Below are positions 1-8,014 of a stretch of 12,774 nucleotides of DNA, one piece after another (position 1 is the first letter of the stretch; each line of letters starts with the position of its first letter). Both the position numbers and the translations under genes were made by a program. The notes beneath the pieces were generated by a model, which had not been told where the DNA came from, made no database searches, and worked only from the letters and a program-made list of their open reading frames with translations. The DNA comes from Bacteroidales bacterium. GTDB lineage: Bacteria; Bacteroidota; Bacteroidia; Bacteroidales; UBA12481. The stretch lies in contig JAQWAJ010000015.1 in assembly GCA_028707745.1 (NCBI GenBank), positions 1 through 12,774 of the forward strand. Direction: 5' to 3'.

Positions 1-111
1 GTAGGCAACGAATTGGTTCTGCAAATGCTCAGAACCCACCAGCACTTTTTTTAAGAACGCAATTTTTTTATCGTCACTTATTGAATCAAAGAGTTTTTCG
101 TATTCAACCAT
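1..111 (-). CDS. Unidentified protein, N-terminal 37 residues only
   Basis: A minus-strand frame opens with ATG at 111-109 and stays open to the window edge, so only the first 37 residues are visible, starting MVEYEKLFDSISDDKKIAF and ending ...LQNQFVAY. It is acidic and lysine-rich, predicted helical, with no signal peptide, so a cytoplasmic protein is likely. The frame is open upstream to a TAA at 162-160 but contains no earlier ATG, so this start is the best choice. It lies downstream of the glycoside hydrolase on the same strand, 90 bp after that gene's stop. I do not recognise the family. The helical start with an L-x-x-x-F-x-x-Y ending recalls N-termini of some SWIM-zinc-finger-associated proteins, but that is only a resemblance. 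Confidence 0.5.
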   Translation of the reverse strand, partial: MVEYEKLFDSISDDKKIAFLKKVLVGSEHLQNQFVAY

Positions 112-201
112 AGCATAAGGAACTGGGTTATAAACCTTCGTGAAAATACTAATTACCTTTTATTTGATTCCATTTTAGCTGTGCACCTGTGAACTTACTG
201 A

Positions 202-2385
202 TTATTTCCCGTTTGAAACGTCTATCGACTCCCCGATCGGTTTATCGGCAATCAGCCTGCCATTTTCATAAACCAGAAAATTCCGGCTGTTGATCTGTAT
301 GGTAAAGGCATTCCCCATAAACCTGAAATCGCGAAGGGTAGTTATCCCTAACCCTTCATGGGTATTCGGTTTGATGGTCAGTACCCGGTTATCGATGCTG
401 ATTCCAAAAGTGCCGAAAATAATGGCCTCCATACCCGCACCGGCAGATATCTCCACCGGCATGGAGGAGCGGTCCTGAATCGGAAAATCGGTTCTCGGAT
501 TTTGGGGCAGATAGGGGAAATATTCGATATAGCCTATATGCCTCCTGAGCAGATCCCAGCCCAATTCGGGAAATCCCTGCTTGTAAAGATTCCGTGCAAT
601 CCTGCCCGGCATGCCGGCATACTGACCGCCTCCACCCCAGTCGGAATCGATGAGATCCCAGTGCACGCTGTCCTTCCGGGCAATGGAATAAATACCGAAT
701 TTGCCCAGGAATTCACCCTCCCGCAAATGACTCACCAGCTGATTAACCTGAGTTCCGGAAAGATAATTGGTTCCAAGAGCATCAAACAGATGATCGGTCC
801 AGATATCCTGCCGCGTATTATCGGGATAAACATTACTGAACCACCCGGATTCCGCGTTCCACATGCGCTCATTCATCAGGGCCTTCAACTTATCGGCTGC
901 ACGTAAATAGGCGTCTTTGTGGGTATCCTTTAAAACACCGGCCCATTCCGACATGCGGTACAGCAGGTGAACGGTCAGTACATTAACAATCGGGACCGCA
1001 TGATTGTACCCATCGGTCCGTATTTCGATGATTTTCTGGGTATCATACCCGACGTCCATCAGTCCATCCTTATTGGTATAGTGTGTTTGAAGCTCTTCAA
1101 CCCATCGCTGCATCCCCTGCCAAACCGTGGCATCCCCGGCCATTGCGCTGAAAATGCTGTAATCACCGGTATGCCTGAGGTAGGCTTCAATCATACTCTG
1201 AAGTGCAAAGGGTTCCTGGATGTACAGGTTGTCCCAGTATGCACCTTTCCAGCTCACATAAGTCTTTTTCATCTTCACCTCCCTAAAATCAGTGAGGATG
1301 GCTTCTTTCAGACTTTGTGGCTCCAACATAGCCAGAATATCCGATGAATAAGAGGTGTCCCAGCTGATGGTGAAGGGCCAGAAACCCACGGCCCAGAAGG
1401 GGTTGATGATGTATTTCGGATTCTCATATCTGCTCATGAGGACCGATAGCAGACAGCGGTAGTAGTATTCCTGAAGCCGGGTATTGGTGCTTTCCAGTTT
1501 AGGGAGTTTGTCATAAGCCCATTTCAGCTTATCCCGGGTAACCTGATTTGCCTTTTGCATCCGCTCCTTAATATCCTTCTGATACAAAGCAGGCGCCACC
1601 TGTCCGGCTGCATAAAAACGGACAGCGAAATGAACCGTAACATACTGATCCGGGGCCAAAGTCAGCTCAAAACCCTTATTGCTGATTGTTTCGATGTCGG
1701 ACGATACCCGGGCCGTAACCTGATCACTGCCCAGGGTGAAGGCATCGATCTGGCGGGCCTCTTCAGATCCCTTTAAGCCGTCGTACAGCATGCGGGACGC
1801 GATCTGTTGCGGGATCAGGGTAAGATTCAGCGGTTTTTTGTCCCTGTTACGGAACGTAATTTTGAGGTAAACCTCATCAGTGTCATAAGAGACTCTGGTA
1901 CAGGTTTTTATTGAAAAGGTGAGCCATTTACCATCAAGCTCCTTATGAAAAGTGCCCGACCGGTAATAGGCATTGGGCTCCCAGGTTTCATCCTGGGTAA
2001 CCATCAGGTAAGGCGTGTTGGGCCTGAAATTACAGCCCAGCGGATCGTCTCCTTTGCCTTCATTATTCCATTTATCCCAGATGGCCGGAACATCGTCGCG
2101 TACGGTTATCCCGGTGTTCCTGTCGTAAAAATTCAGATTAAAAGTATAGTTGGGAGCCGTGATTGGCAGAAACTGGAAGTTGGTAAAACAGGTCATGCTG
2201 TATTGCCGCGGATTCACAAATCCACGGTAGTTAATGAGCATAACCTGATAATCGTCGAACCGCATCTGTGAACGGTCCATTTTATAAAATCCGGGATCTG
2301 CCGGAGTCGGGGTTTGCTGGGCCCGGATACCTGAACACAGGCCGGCAATCTGGCAAGCCAGTAGGAGGAGGATCGTCTTTTTCAT
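202..2385 (-). CDS. Secreted MGH1/GH63-like glycoside hydrolase
   Basis: A 727-residue protein with a classical signal peptide (MKKTILLLLACQIAGLCSG, cleavage near IRA-QQ), so periplasmic or outer-surface. After an N-terminal beta-rich region (about 30-290) comes a long helical region (about 300-650) with aromatic-rich motifs typical of (alpha/alpha)6-barrel glycosidases of the MGH1-like/GH63/trehalase group. These include FWPFTISWDTSYSS, with D343 in the W-D-T motif as the likely catalytic acid, then SWKGAYWDNLYIQEPFAL, DSDWGGGGQYAG and VEISAGAGMEAIIFG. A small beta C-terminal part follows. The substrate is not evident; alpha-linked glucose or mannose glycans are usual for the group. The frame extends two codons upstream to a TTG at 2391, but the ATG at 2385 gives the compact signal peptide and is preferred. 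No Shine-Dalgarno is visible. It is divergent from the ELWxxDGT gene across a short gap. Fold assignment is fairly secure, exact GH family less so. Confidence 0.82.
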   Translation of the reverse strand: MKKTILLLLACQIAGLCSGIRAQQTPTPADPGFYKMDRSQMRFDDYQVMLINYRGFVNPRQYSMTCFTNFQFLPITAPNYTFNLNFYDRNTGITVRDDVPAIWDKWNNEGKGDDPLGCNFRPNTPYLMVTQDETWEPNAYYRSGTFHKELDGKWLTFSIKTCTRVSYDTDEVYLKITFRNRDKKPLNLTLIPQQIASRMLYDGLKGSEEARQIDAFTLGSDQVTARVSSDIETISNKGFELTLAPDQYVTVHFAVRFYAAGQVAPALYQKDIKERMQKANQVTRDKLKWAYDKLPKLESTNTRLQEYYYRCLLSVLMSRYENPKYIINPFWAVGFWPFTISWDTSYSSDILAMLEPQSLKEAILTDFREVKMKKTYVSWKGAYWDNLYIQEPFALQSMIEAYLRHTGDYSIFSAMAGDATVWQGMQRWVEELQTHYTNKDGLMDVGYDTQKIIEIRTDGYNHAVPIVNVLTVHLLYRMSEWAGVLKDTHKDAYLRAADKLKALMNERMWNAESGWFSNVYPDNTRQDIWTDHLFDALGTNYLSGTQVNQLVSHLREGEFLGKFGIYSIARKDSVHWDLIDSDWGGGGQYAGMPGRIARNLYKQGFPELGWDLLRRHIGYIEYFPYLPQNPRTDFPIQDRSSMPVEISAGAGMEAIIFGTFGISIDNRVLTIKPNTHEGLGITTLRDFRFMGNAFTIQINSRNFLVYENGRLIADKPIGESIDVSNGK

Positions 2386-2442
2386 GTCCAAATTTAGCAG
2401 AAAAAGCTATTGTGTTACCCTAACAACTTTAGTAACTTACCG

Positions 2443-2450
2443 CAAATTTA
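2443..2450 (-). promoter_or_regulatory. Candidate Bacteroidota -7 element for the glycoside hydrolase
   Basis: On the minus strand the sequence reads TAAATTTG, an exact match to the Bacteroidota -7 consensus TAnnTTTG, about 57 nt upstream of the hydrolase ATG. It lies in the short divergent intergenic region. No good TTTG -33 box is found at the expected distance, so this is a weak call. Confidence 0.25.
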
Positions 2451-2491
2451 ACCTACTCCCCATGAGCAGATCTTTTTGCAGTCCGAACAGG

Positions 2492-5452
2492 ATGCTCTCC
2501 AGGATCATAATATGCTTCCTGGTGTTTTTACTAGCCCAACATCCGGCCAAATCTCAGATCGAATTAATTACCTGTCCCGATCACGGCTCCGCACGCAGTG
2601 GCACTACTTCATCCGTTTTTTACGAATTCCAGGGAAGGGTATTTTTCAATACGGTTGATCAGATGGGGTATGCCCTGTATAGTACCGATGGCACTCCGGC
2701 CGGTACGGTATGCCTCACCCGCGATATTACTGCGATGTCATTCACCTCCTGCGGCGATTGGCTGTACATTTACGGCTCAAAACCGCAATTTGCAAAAACC
2801 GATTTCAATCCGTGGTGTAAATTTGCCATCTGGCGGATGAAAGCCGACGGCACCGAACGGAAAAAACTGGTGGACCTGTACAAGCCTTACAGCATGTCAC
2901 CGCATGAGTTTTATCTCTGGTCGGCAAATGACAAGATTTATTACAGCTGGCGCGGAGGCCTCTCCTGGATCGACAACAACACCGGCCTGGCAACCAAATA
3001 TTATCAGGGATTAGCAGAAGCCAGCGATCATTTGGAAGATTACAACATTGTCAATGTTGCCCAATCCGTTAACGGACTGTTTTTTATGGAGACAAGCTCC
3101 AAAAAAGAGAACTTCTATTTCACCGATCTGATCAGCCATACCACGGTACCACTGGCCCTTATAAAGGCCAATGGATCATCGTATCCAATAGACAATATGA
3201 AGATTTTCAACAATAGGTGTTATGTTCTTCATGTGGCCGACTCATTGCAATTATGGGAAAGTGACGGGACAAAAAATGGCACCAGGTTAATCTGGCAGAA
3301 TAAAACCGTTCTTCTGGAAGGAAGCGGCACTCCGTTTTTTTCGGCATTCATCGAATTTCAGGGAAAGCTCATATTTGATTTACCCGAAACAGACGGTGTT
3401 ACCTCCTGGCATGCCCTTTACTCATTCGATGGCAATCAGGTTCAACTCGTTCACAAGCACCCGGAAAACGGGCAAAATCTGGCGTTCGTCAAAAGTCCGG
3501 ATGCCCTCACCGTGTTCGTTACAACCAGCTACACTAACGGAACCAATGAAATCTGGCAGCTCGACTCATCCGGGTACCACCAGGTTACAACCATGACTTT
3601 CCCGAATAACTATCGGACATATGGATACTGGAAGGACAACCTCATCATTTTCGATGCTCAGGATTCCATGCGGTTTCTGGATGACAAAACCATGGATATC
3701 AAATATACACTCAAAATAAAGGCATCAACCCTTCATGTAACCACCAAGGGTATCTATTTTAATAAAATGGCTGGCAGTTCAGCCGGTGATCCCTGTTTCA
3801 TGCAATTGTCCCCACTATCAGTGACCCCTCTGAAACAGTTAATCTGTAACTATCCGAATGCCACCATCGAAGATTTGTTTCCGCTTGGCGACCAGCTCTA
3901 TTTCAGGGCCAACAGTGACTCTACCGGGGAGGAGCTTTGGACCACCGGAGGAAATCCGGCAAGTACGCATCTGGTTAAAGAAATCAATACCGCAATCGGC
4001 AACAACTCCAACCGCAGCACGAACCCCACAGCCTTTAAGGAATTCCGGAATCAATTGCTGTTCACGGCAACCGGTTTTTCAGTTGACGACATGGATTCGC
4101 AGGAATTCACGGGCCTGTGGATGACGGATGGATCCGATACCGGAACCGTAAAGCTCGAAGAACTGATGATTAATGAAGATCCCCCTGCTAATACCAAGGT
4201 GATATTTAATGATCGGATCTGGTTTATCGCGAAAAGCAAAGTCAATGGGGACGAATGGCGATTGTGGGTTTCCGATGGGCAGCCCGGCGGAGCCCGGATC
4301 TTTGAAACGGACTGCCGGGGCCGGAATTTTAAAAATCCTTATGGGTTGACCGTTACTGACAACCTGCTCTATTTTTATGCATTTGACGACCTGGGCTCCT
4401 TAGATTTATGGGCAACCGACGGATCTGAGGCAGGTACCCGGAGCATCAACAACCTGATCGGGAATCCGAATTGCTATAACAGCATTTATAACAAACCCCA
4501 GATCTGTGCTGGAGGAAACCGGCTCTACTTTACCCTCGATACCGTGATCAATCATACCGGGGGATCATCTTCAACAGTGCGTGAAGTATGGGTTACTGAC
4601 GGTACACAATCAGGAACCCAGTGCCTGGCTAATTACAACAACGACTATTCCAAAGATCTGTATATCAATTTCCTTGGCACCCATAAGGGAAATCTGGTAT
4701 TCACCTACCCCACGCCACAGGATGGATTTGAACTTTGGTATTCTGAAGGCGAACGTTCCTCCACCCGCCGGTTAACGGGGTTTCATGATACCGAAATCAA
4801 TCCTGAAAAGTCATTTTCGGGGTTGGCTTCTCTGGGCGATTATTTCTTTTTCACCGGATATACTGAAGAGAACGGCCTCGAGCTTTATCGATCCGATGGA
4901 ACACCCGAAGGCACTGAAATTTTCATTGAACTGGCACATGGACAAAAGAGTACACGGCCACATGATCTGGCCGTGATTGGTGATAAGCTGCTCTTCTTTT
5001 GCGCCGGTGATGACGTGTCCGATCCTTTGTGGATCACCGACGGCACCCTTGAGGGTACGGAGCCACTGCCCTGGAACGATCACCAGCTCTGCAACATACA
5101 CAGTGTCCGTTTCTGGCAGCATGCGATCTATTTCGTTGCCAGCCATCCTGAAACCGGCGAAGGTCTGTACCGGTACGAACTACCCGGCACTCTTGGAACC
5201 GGACCTGTTATTACCGGCAGCAAGAACAATGACATCCGGGTTTATCCCAATCCAACCGCAGATTTCATCAACATCGAACTTCGAGACGATTGCCGGCTCC
5301 CGGTGACCTTCAGTCTGATCAACGCCACCGGCAGCCTGGTGAAACAATTCACTGTTAAAACAAAACAGTCTGCCATACCGGTAAACGACCTGCCTGCAGG
5401 GATATATCTGTTAAAAATCGGAGAAATGAAGCAAACGATTATTAAGGAGTAA
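2492..5452 (+). CDS. Secreted ELWxxDGT-repeat protein with T9SS type A sorting tail
   Basis: About 986 residues. The signal peptide MLSRIIICFLVFLLAQHPAKSQ argues for the ATG at 2492; in-frame ATGs at 2462 and 2384 are possible, but the latter overlaps the divergent hydrolase start. The body is a series of beta-propeller-like repeats marked by W-x-T/S-D-G-T-x-x-G-T. I count about ten: STDGTPAGT, ESDGTKNGT, TTGGNPAST, MTDGSDTGT, VSDGQPGGA, ATDGSEAGT, VTDGTQSGT, YSEGERSST, RSDGTPEGT and ITDGTLEGT. This is the ELWxxDGT repeat family, common in Bacteroidota surface proteins; several copies are degenerate. From about nt 5238 the protein ends in a type A sorting domain (VYPNPTADFINIE...LPAGIYLLKIGEMKQTIIKE), the signal for T9SS export and cell-surface attachment or release. 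The molecular role of this family is unknown. It ends 20 bp from the convergent hipA-like gene. Confidence 0.88.
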   Translation: MLSRIIICFLVFLLAQHPAKSQIELITCPDHGSARSGTTSSVFYEFQGRVFFNTVDQMGYALYSTDGTPAGTVCLTRDITAMSFTSCGDWLYIYGSKPQFAKTDFNPWCKFAIWRMKADGTERKKLVDLYKPYSMSPHEFYLWSANDKIYYSWRGGLSWIDNNTGLATKYYQGLAEASDHLEDYNIVNVAQSVNGLFFMETSSKKENFYFTDLISHTTVPLALIKANGSSYPIDNMKIFNNRCYVLHVADSLQLWESDGTKNGTRLIWQNKTVLLEGSGTPFFSAFIEFQGKLIFDLPETDGVTSWHALYSFDGNQVQLVHKHPENGQNLAFVKSPDALTVFVTTSYTNGTNEIWQLDSSGYHQVTTMTFPNNYRTYGYWKDNLIIFDAQDSMRFLDDKTMDIKYTLKIKASTLHVTTKGIYFNKMAGSSAGDPCFMQLSPLSVTPLKQLICNYPNATIEDLFPLGDQLYFRANSDSTGEELWTTGGNPASTHLVKEINTAIGNNSNRSTNPTAFKEFRNQLLFTATGFSVDDMDSQEFTGLWMTDGSDTGTVKLEELMINEDPPANTKVIFNDRIWFIAKSKVNGDEWRLWVSDGQPGGARIFETDCRGRNFKNPYGLTVTDNLLYFYAFDDLGSLDLWATDGSEAGTRSINNLIGNPNCYNSIYNKPQICAGGNRLYFTLDTVINHTGGSSSTVREVWVTDGTQSGTQCLANYNNDYSKDLYINFLGTHKGNLVFTYPTPQDGFELWYSEGERSSTRRLTGFHDTEINPEKSFSGLASLGDYFFFTGYTEENGLELYRSDGTPEGTEIFIELAHGQKSTRPHDLAVIGDKLLFFCAGDDVSDPLWITDGTLEGTEPLPWNDHQLCNIHSVRFWQHAIYFVASHPETGEGLYRYELPGTLGTGPVITGSKNNDIRVYPNPTADFINIELRDDCRLPVTFSLINATGSLVKQFTVKTKQSAIPVNDLPAGIYLLKIGEMKQTIIKE

Positions 5453-5472
5453 AAAATTCGCAACAGAAAATT

Positions 5473-6765
5473 TTAAATATTGATCTGGTGTCTCTTCCCG
5501 ATTGAAACAACTTGATTTTCCGGGATTTCAGCCATAGCTGCGAACTCGGGCCATCTATGAATCGCTTCGAGGGTTTGCTCAATGATTGCTTTTGATTTCT
5601 TGATATTCATTCCTTCAGCCACGGTTAACAAATCCTCACGGGTAATTCCGGTCCGCTTGTTATGGATAGAAAGCTGGTGTTGCGACAGATACTTGTGCGA
5701 TGGGTGGTAAGCATAAGTCACATCATAAGCCGGGGAAAGGCTCCATTGACCGGATGGGTTCATCAAAAATGAAATATTCTTGGTGTGATCATCATTATTA
5801 ATTCCGATGACATTAAAAACCATTCTGCGGTATAGCTGTTCATAAGCCGGATACGGCAACCTCAGACTGCGCATACTCTGGAAAGCCTGCTCATAACTAT
5901 AAGCCAAAGGATTATTATAATCAAAGTGGCTCAGTCCACATAGCGTTACCATGTGTAATTTTGATTCATGATCGGGTCTGTCGAATCGGCGGGTCATAAA
6001 ATGAGCCCTTCCATTTTCCTCCAGCAACCGGCATTCGGTCATTTCAATTCCGCAATCCACAGCCATCTTATGATAGGCATATTCAATACGACCGTATCCC
6101 TTTGGATCGCCAAGTTGTTGATCAGTAACTCCATCCAGTTTGATCAGCCAATGCTCATAACCTTCGGGAGCATCCAGCTGTCCGGATTTAACTTTTCCCT
6201 GTTTATTTATAGCAATCACGGCTTTAGCTCTGGCGCCACCTGCTGAGGTACCTACCCTGATAATATCGAGCATTGCCCGTCTATCGTCATCAGAAAGACG
6301 GGTATTCAAATCCTCTTTTCGGTTAATGGCTTTTTGTGCCAGATCAACTAATTCCGAAACTTCAAGATTTTGAGAAGTTCCCGGCTCGATGCGGGTAGCC
6401 GGACGGAATTCCAGGGCACCCATTCCGCGCCTTCCCATGTAACAAAGCATTTCAACAGGATTCATGCTGTTTTGTGCACGACCCTGAATGGCCAGCCACG
6501 TATTAATCAATTGATGTCCGAATTTATCCGGTAAACAATCGGCCAGCAATCCGGGCAGCCCATAAAATGTTTCCTGCGGTAATCCACGGAAGCTGAAGAT
6601 ACGCCCCCGTCGGGCTTCGTTTAACGACATAGTTAACGGAGCAATATCCCATTCGTTACGCAGGAATCCAGGCTCAAACTCGAAACTGGCTACCGCTGAC
6701 TCTTTATCCCAAAGTACTGCACCAACGTATTTACCCCATAAATAAATCCTTGCAATTGTTACCAT
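5473..6765 (-). CDS. hipA: HipA-like serine/threonine kinase toxin
   Basis: A 430-residue protein, close to the ~440 of E. coli HipA, in one uninterrupted frame. The N-terminal HipA_N subdomain is visible (ARIYLWGKYVGAVLWD..., then IAPLTMSLNE around 41-50), followed by the kinase part. The glycine-rich loop GTSAGGARAK (172-181) carries S174, equivalent to the autophosphorylated Ser150 of HipA. K209 in HWLIKL is the probable ATP-binding lysine. The catalytic loop N323-x-D325-x-H327-x-K329-N330 and the metal-binding D348 in SPAYDV are all present, so the kinase looks active. HipA homologues phosphorylate aminoacyl-tRNA synthetases (GltX in E. coli) and cause growth arrest or persistence; the target here is unknown. 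It is the second gene of an operon with the upstream HTH gene, 11 bp after that gene's stop and with an unusually good ribosome binding site. Confidence 0.93.
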   Translation of the reverse strand: MVTIARIYLWGKYVGAVLWDKESAVASFEFEPGFLRNEWDIAPLTMSLNEARRGRIFSFRGLPQETFYGLPGLLADCLPDKFGHQLINTWLAIQGRAQNSMNPVEMLCYMGRRGMGALEFRPATRIEPGTSQNLEVSELVDLAQKAINRKEDLNTRLSDDDRRAMLDIIRVGTSAGGARAKAVIAINKQGKVKSGQLDAPEGYEHWLIKLDGVTDQQLGDPKGYGRIEYAYHKMAVDCGIEMTECRLLEENGRAHFMTRRFDRPDHESKLHMVTLCGLSHFDYNNPLAYSYEQAFQSMRSLRLPYPAYEQLYRRMVFNVIGINNDDHTKNISFLMNPSGQWSLSPAYDVTYAYHPSHKYLSQHQLSIHNKRTGITREDLLTVAEGMNIKKSKAIIEQTLEAIHRWPEFAAMAEIPENQVVSIGKRHQINI

Positions 6766-6772
6766 CCTCTTC

Positions 6773-6778
6773 CCTCCT
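6773..6778 (-). promoter_or_regulatory. Strong Shine-Dalgarno site of the hipA-like gene
   Basis: The minus strand reads AGGAGG, ending 7 nt before the ATG of the kinase gene and overlapping the TAG stop of the HTH gene. Consensus Shine-Dalgarno sites are uncommon in Bacteroidota, so this supports the chosen start and suggests efficient translation of the toxin, coupled to termination of its antitoxin. Confidence 0.6.
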
Positions 6779-7115
6779 AAATATGATCTGAAGTTGAACC
6801 AGAAGCCCGTAACCGGCCTTTGGCTGTGAGTTTTGCTACCAATAACGGACTGAGTGTTGCCTTAACTTCCCAGGGATCCAGCAGATGCAATTGCTGCAAA
6901 GCTCTGAGCACCTGTATAACGGTCAGCAACTCAACCGCAGATCTGCCTGTCTCCATCTTACTGATTGCAGAACGTGAAAGGCCGGCTTTCACGGCTAACT
7001 GCTCCTGCGTTATGTTCTGTTGCAACCGGACTTGTTTGAGGATACCGCATAGTTCTTTTACTATTGCAAGATCACTCATGCTGTACCAATCAGGAGAAGG
7101 AGTATGTGTTTCCAT
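6777..7115 (-). CDS. hipB: HipB-like XRE-family antitoxin/repressor
   Basis: A 112-residue cytoplasmic protein with a Cro/C1-type helix-turn-helix at about residues 20-75 (LKQVRLQQNITQEQLAVKAG, then LSRSAISKMETGRSAVEL). It lies immediately upstream of a full-length HipA kinase on the same strand, the classic hipBA order. HipB proteins bind operator palindromes in their own promoter and hold HipA in an inactive complex. The C-terminal ~35 residues (DPWEVKATLSPLLVAKLTAKG...) are not part of the HTH; in E. coli HipB the C-terminal tail controls stability. The ATG at 7115 is chosen; an internal ATG at 7079 would keep the whole HTH. A perfect inverted repeat overlaps the 7115 start codon, suggesting autoregulation. 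Confidence 0.9.
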   Translation of the reverse strand: METHTPSPDWYSMSDLAIVKELCGILKQVRLQQNITQEQLAVKAGLSRSAISKMETGRSAVELLTVIQVLRALQQLHLLDPWEVKATLSPLLVAKLTAKGRLRASGSTSDHI

Positions 7116-7132
7116 AACAACCTATTTGTTAT
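7114..7132. promoter_or_regulatory. Putative HipB operator (7-bp perfect inverted repeat)
   Basis: ATAACAA-cctat-TTGTTAT is a perfect inverted repeat with a 5-bp spacer, overlapping the hipB start codon. Spacing and size suit an XRE-family dimer. Just upstream (7153-7167) lies a looser version, ATAAACAA directly followed by TTATTAT. Farther upstream is TTCAT-TT-ATGAA (7169-7180), another small palindrome. The 7116-7200 segment is very AT-rich and probably contains the operon promoter, though no exact TAnnTTTG element was found on the minus strand. Confidence 0.5.
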
Positions 7133-7345
7133 TTTTGATTATTATAAGCATCATAAACAATTATTATATTCATTTATGAAGTCGTTAGAATGCAATATTA
7201 AGAAAATTATTTAAATACATCAGTAACTATAGAACGATTCGACGGATGATCCATTCCGACTTCCAGTGTTTGCAGACAAGATTTCCGGAGTGCCATCGGT
7301 GACAAATACCGAAGAGCCCACCTCGTCCTTTCAGGGTAATATCAT

Positions 7346-7603
7346 TCAATCCATCACTTTGATCAGGCTCCGGTCCAGTAAGATTCTCCTTTTTTGCCTC
7401 GATTCCCCGGAAATGATATAAGGTTTGGCCAGATCTTCACCCAATATCTCCTCAATCTTTCGGCGGATGCGCGAAATAACCAGGCTCAAAAAGTCAGATT
7501 CGTTGAGCGACAAAGCCCGGGCCCGGTTCCCGATGCTGGCACTGATAGCTGTGTTGGATATTGAGCCATAGATTTTCAACTGTTCGGAATAATGATTCTG
7601 CAT
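7346..7603 (-). CDS. Small hypothetical protein, doubtful
   Basis: An 85-residue frame from ATG at 7603 to TGA at 7346, starting MQNHYSEQLKIYGSISNTAI. It has no signal peptide or membrane segment. The middle is helix-forming (SLNESDFLSLVISRIRRKIEEILG) and the end is basic (SRQKRRILLDRSLIKVMD), which would suit a small nucleic-acid-binding protein or a fragment of a larger one. I do not recognise it. It sits upstream of hipB on the same strand with a 230-bp gap, in a stretch that otherwise looks degraded, so it may be a remnant or a chance ORF. Confidence 0.35.
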   Translation of the reverse strand: MQNHYSEQLKIYGSISNTAISASIGNRARALSLNESDFLSLVISRIRRKIEEILGEDLAKPYIISGESRQKRRILLDRSLIKVMD

Positions 7604-7784
7604 AGATGAGTTTGGTGACCTGGAGATGACTGAAGAGGATTTCAGTGCTTTAAATGATTGTTTGATATAGGAATTAAGGAATCCAATGGCCGTATTTGCG
7701 TTATTGGTATCTGACGTTGAACTGATGGAAAAGTTTGAGGTAAACTACAGACAGCAGATCGAAATCAGGAAGAAGTGTATTTGC

Positions 7785-7883
7785 AATCAGACTGGCAAGA
7801 ATAATATGTCTTCGCCAAGGGTTGAAATACATTGATGAAAACAACCAGGTTGATAGAGCCAGCATTTAAAAGTGAATATCCCC
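7785..7883 (+). pseudogene. Internally deleted relic of an AbiEi-like antitoxin gene 5' end
   Basis: Positions 7810-7843 match 11485-11518 with about 2 differences in 34. Positions 7835-7882 match 11596-11643 with about 6 differences in 48. Together they reproduce the leader, start codon and part of the winged-helix coding region of the antitoxin gene at 11511, minus 85 bp. The missing block is bounded in the full copy by two ATGAAAACAA direct repeats (11511-11520 and 11596-11605); the relic keeps exactly one (7835-7844). The deletion changes the frame, leaving an 18-codon ORF from ATG 7835 to TAA 7889-7891. Similarity upstream, over the operator right arm, is weak. No downstream antitoxin or toxin sequence is recognisable. 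Confidence 0.75.
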
Positions 7884-7910
7884 GCTCATAACATTCCTTT
7901 CTTGGAACAC

Positions 7911-7945
7911 TTTGACAACGCTGGTTCATCTCTCTGATTTATTTG
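7911..7945 (+). promoter_or_regulatory. Weak candidate promoter for the YD-repeat secreted protein
   Basis: TTTG at 7911-7914 and TTTATTTG at 7938-7945 resemble the Bacteroidota -33 TTTG and -7 TAnnTTTG boxes. One fixed position of the -7 element is wrong, and the spacing of 23 nt is at the upper limit. A transcript would begin about 60 nt before the ATG at 8015. Confidence 0.22.
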
Positions 7946-8014
7946 GTTTTATCGCTGGAAATGCCGAAATTTCAGATTACTATGAAAAGTGATTCAACGT
8001 CAAAATCAGTTATT

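Larger units (their letters stand above)
7604..8014. other. Gene-poor, degraded segment
   Basis: No intact gene is supported here. In the plus-strand frame beginning at 7605 two open runs (DEFGDLEMTEEDFSALNDCL and ELRNPMAVFALLVSDVELME...) are separated by one TAG at 7668-7670, which may be an eroded gene. From about 7785 the sequence resembles the 5' end of the AbiEi-like gene at 11.5 kb. The last ~120 bp precede the next secreted-protein gene and probably carry its promoter. Confidence 0.5.

Noticed and set aside
358..906. 182-codon ORF antisense to the glycoside hydrolase
   Set aside because: Lies entirely within a well-supported gene on the other strand and has no protein-like features of its own.
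2386..2391. TTG start two codons upstream of the hydrolase ATG
   Set aside because: The ATG at 2385 directly begins a standard signal peptide; the TTG adds only two residues.
5453..5475. AAAATT...AATTTT in the convergent gap as a bidirectional terminator
   Set aside because: The arms are six A/T pairs only, with no G/C-rich stem, so a stable hairpin is unlikely.
7283..7303. Minus-strand VTDGTPE, like an ELWxxDGT repeat unit
   Set aside because: Only one short motif, with no tryptophan or second repeat around it; probably coincidence.
7296..7312. TCGGT...ACCGA inverted repeat
   Set aside because: Five-bp arms in a non-coding stretch with no associated gene start; expected by chance at this length.
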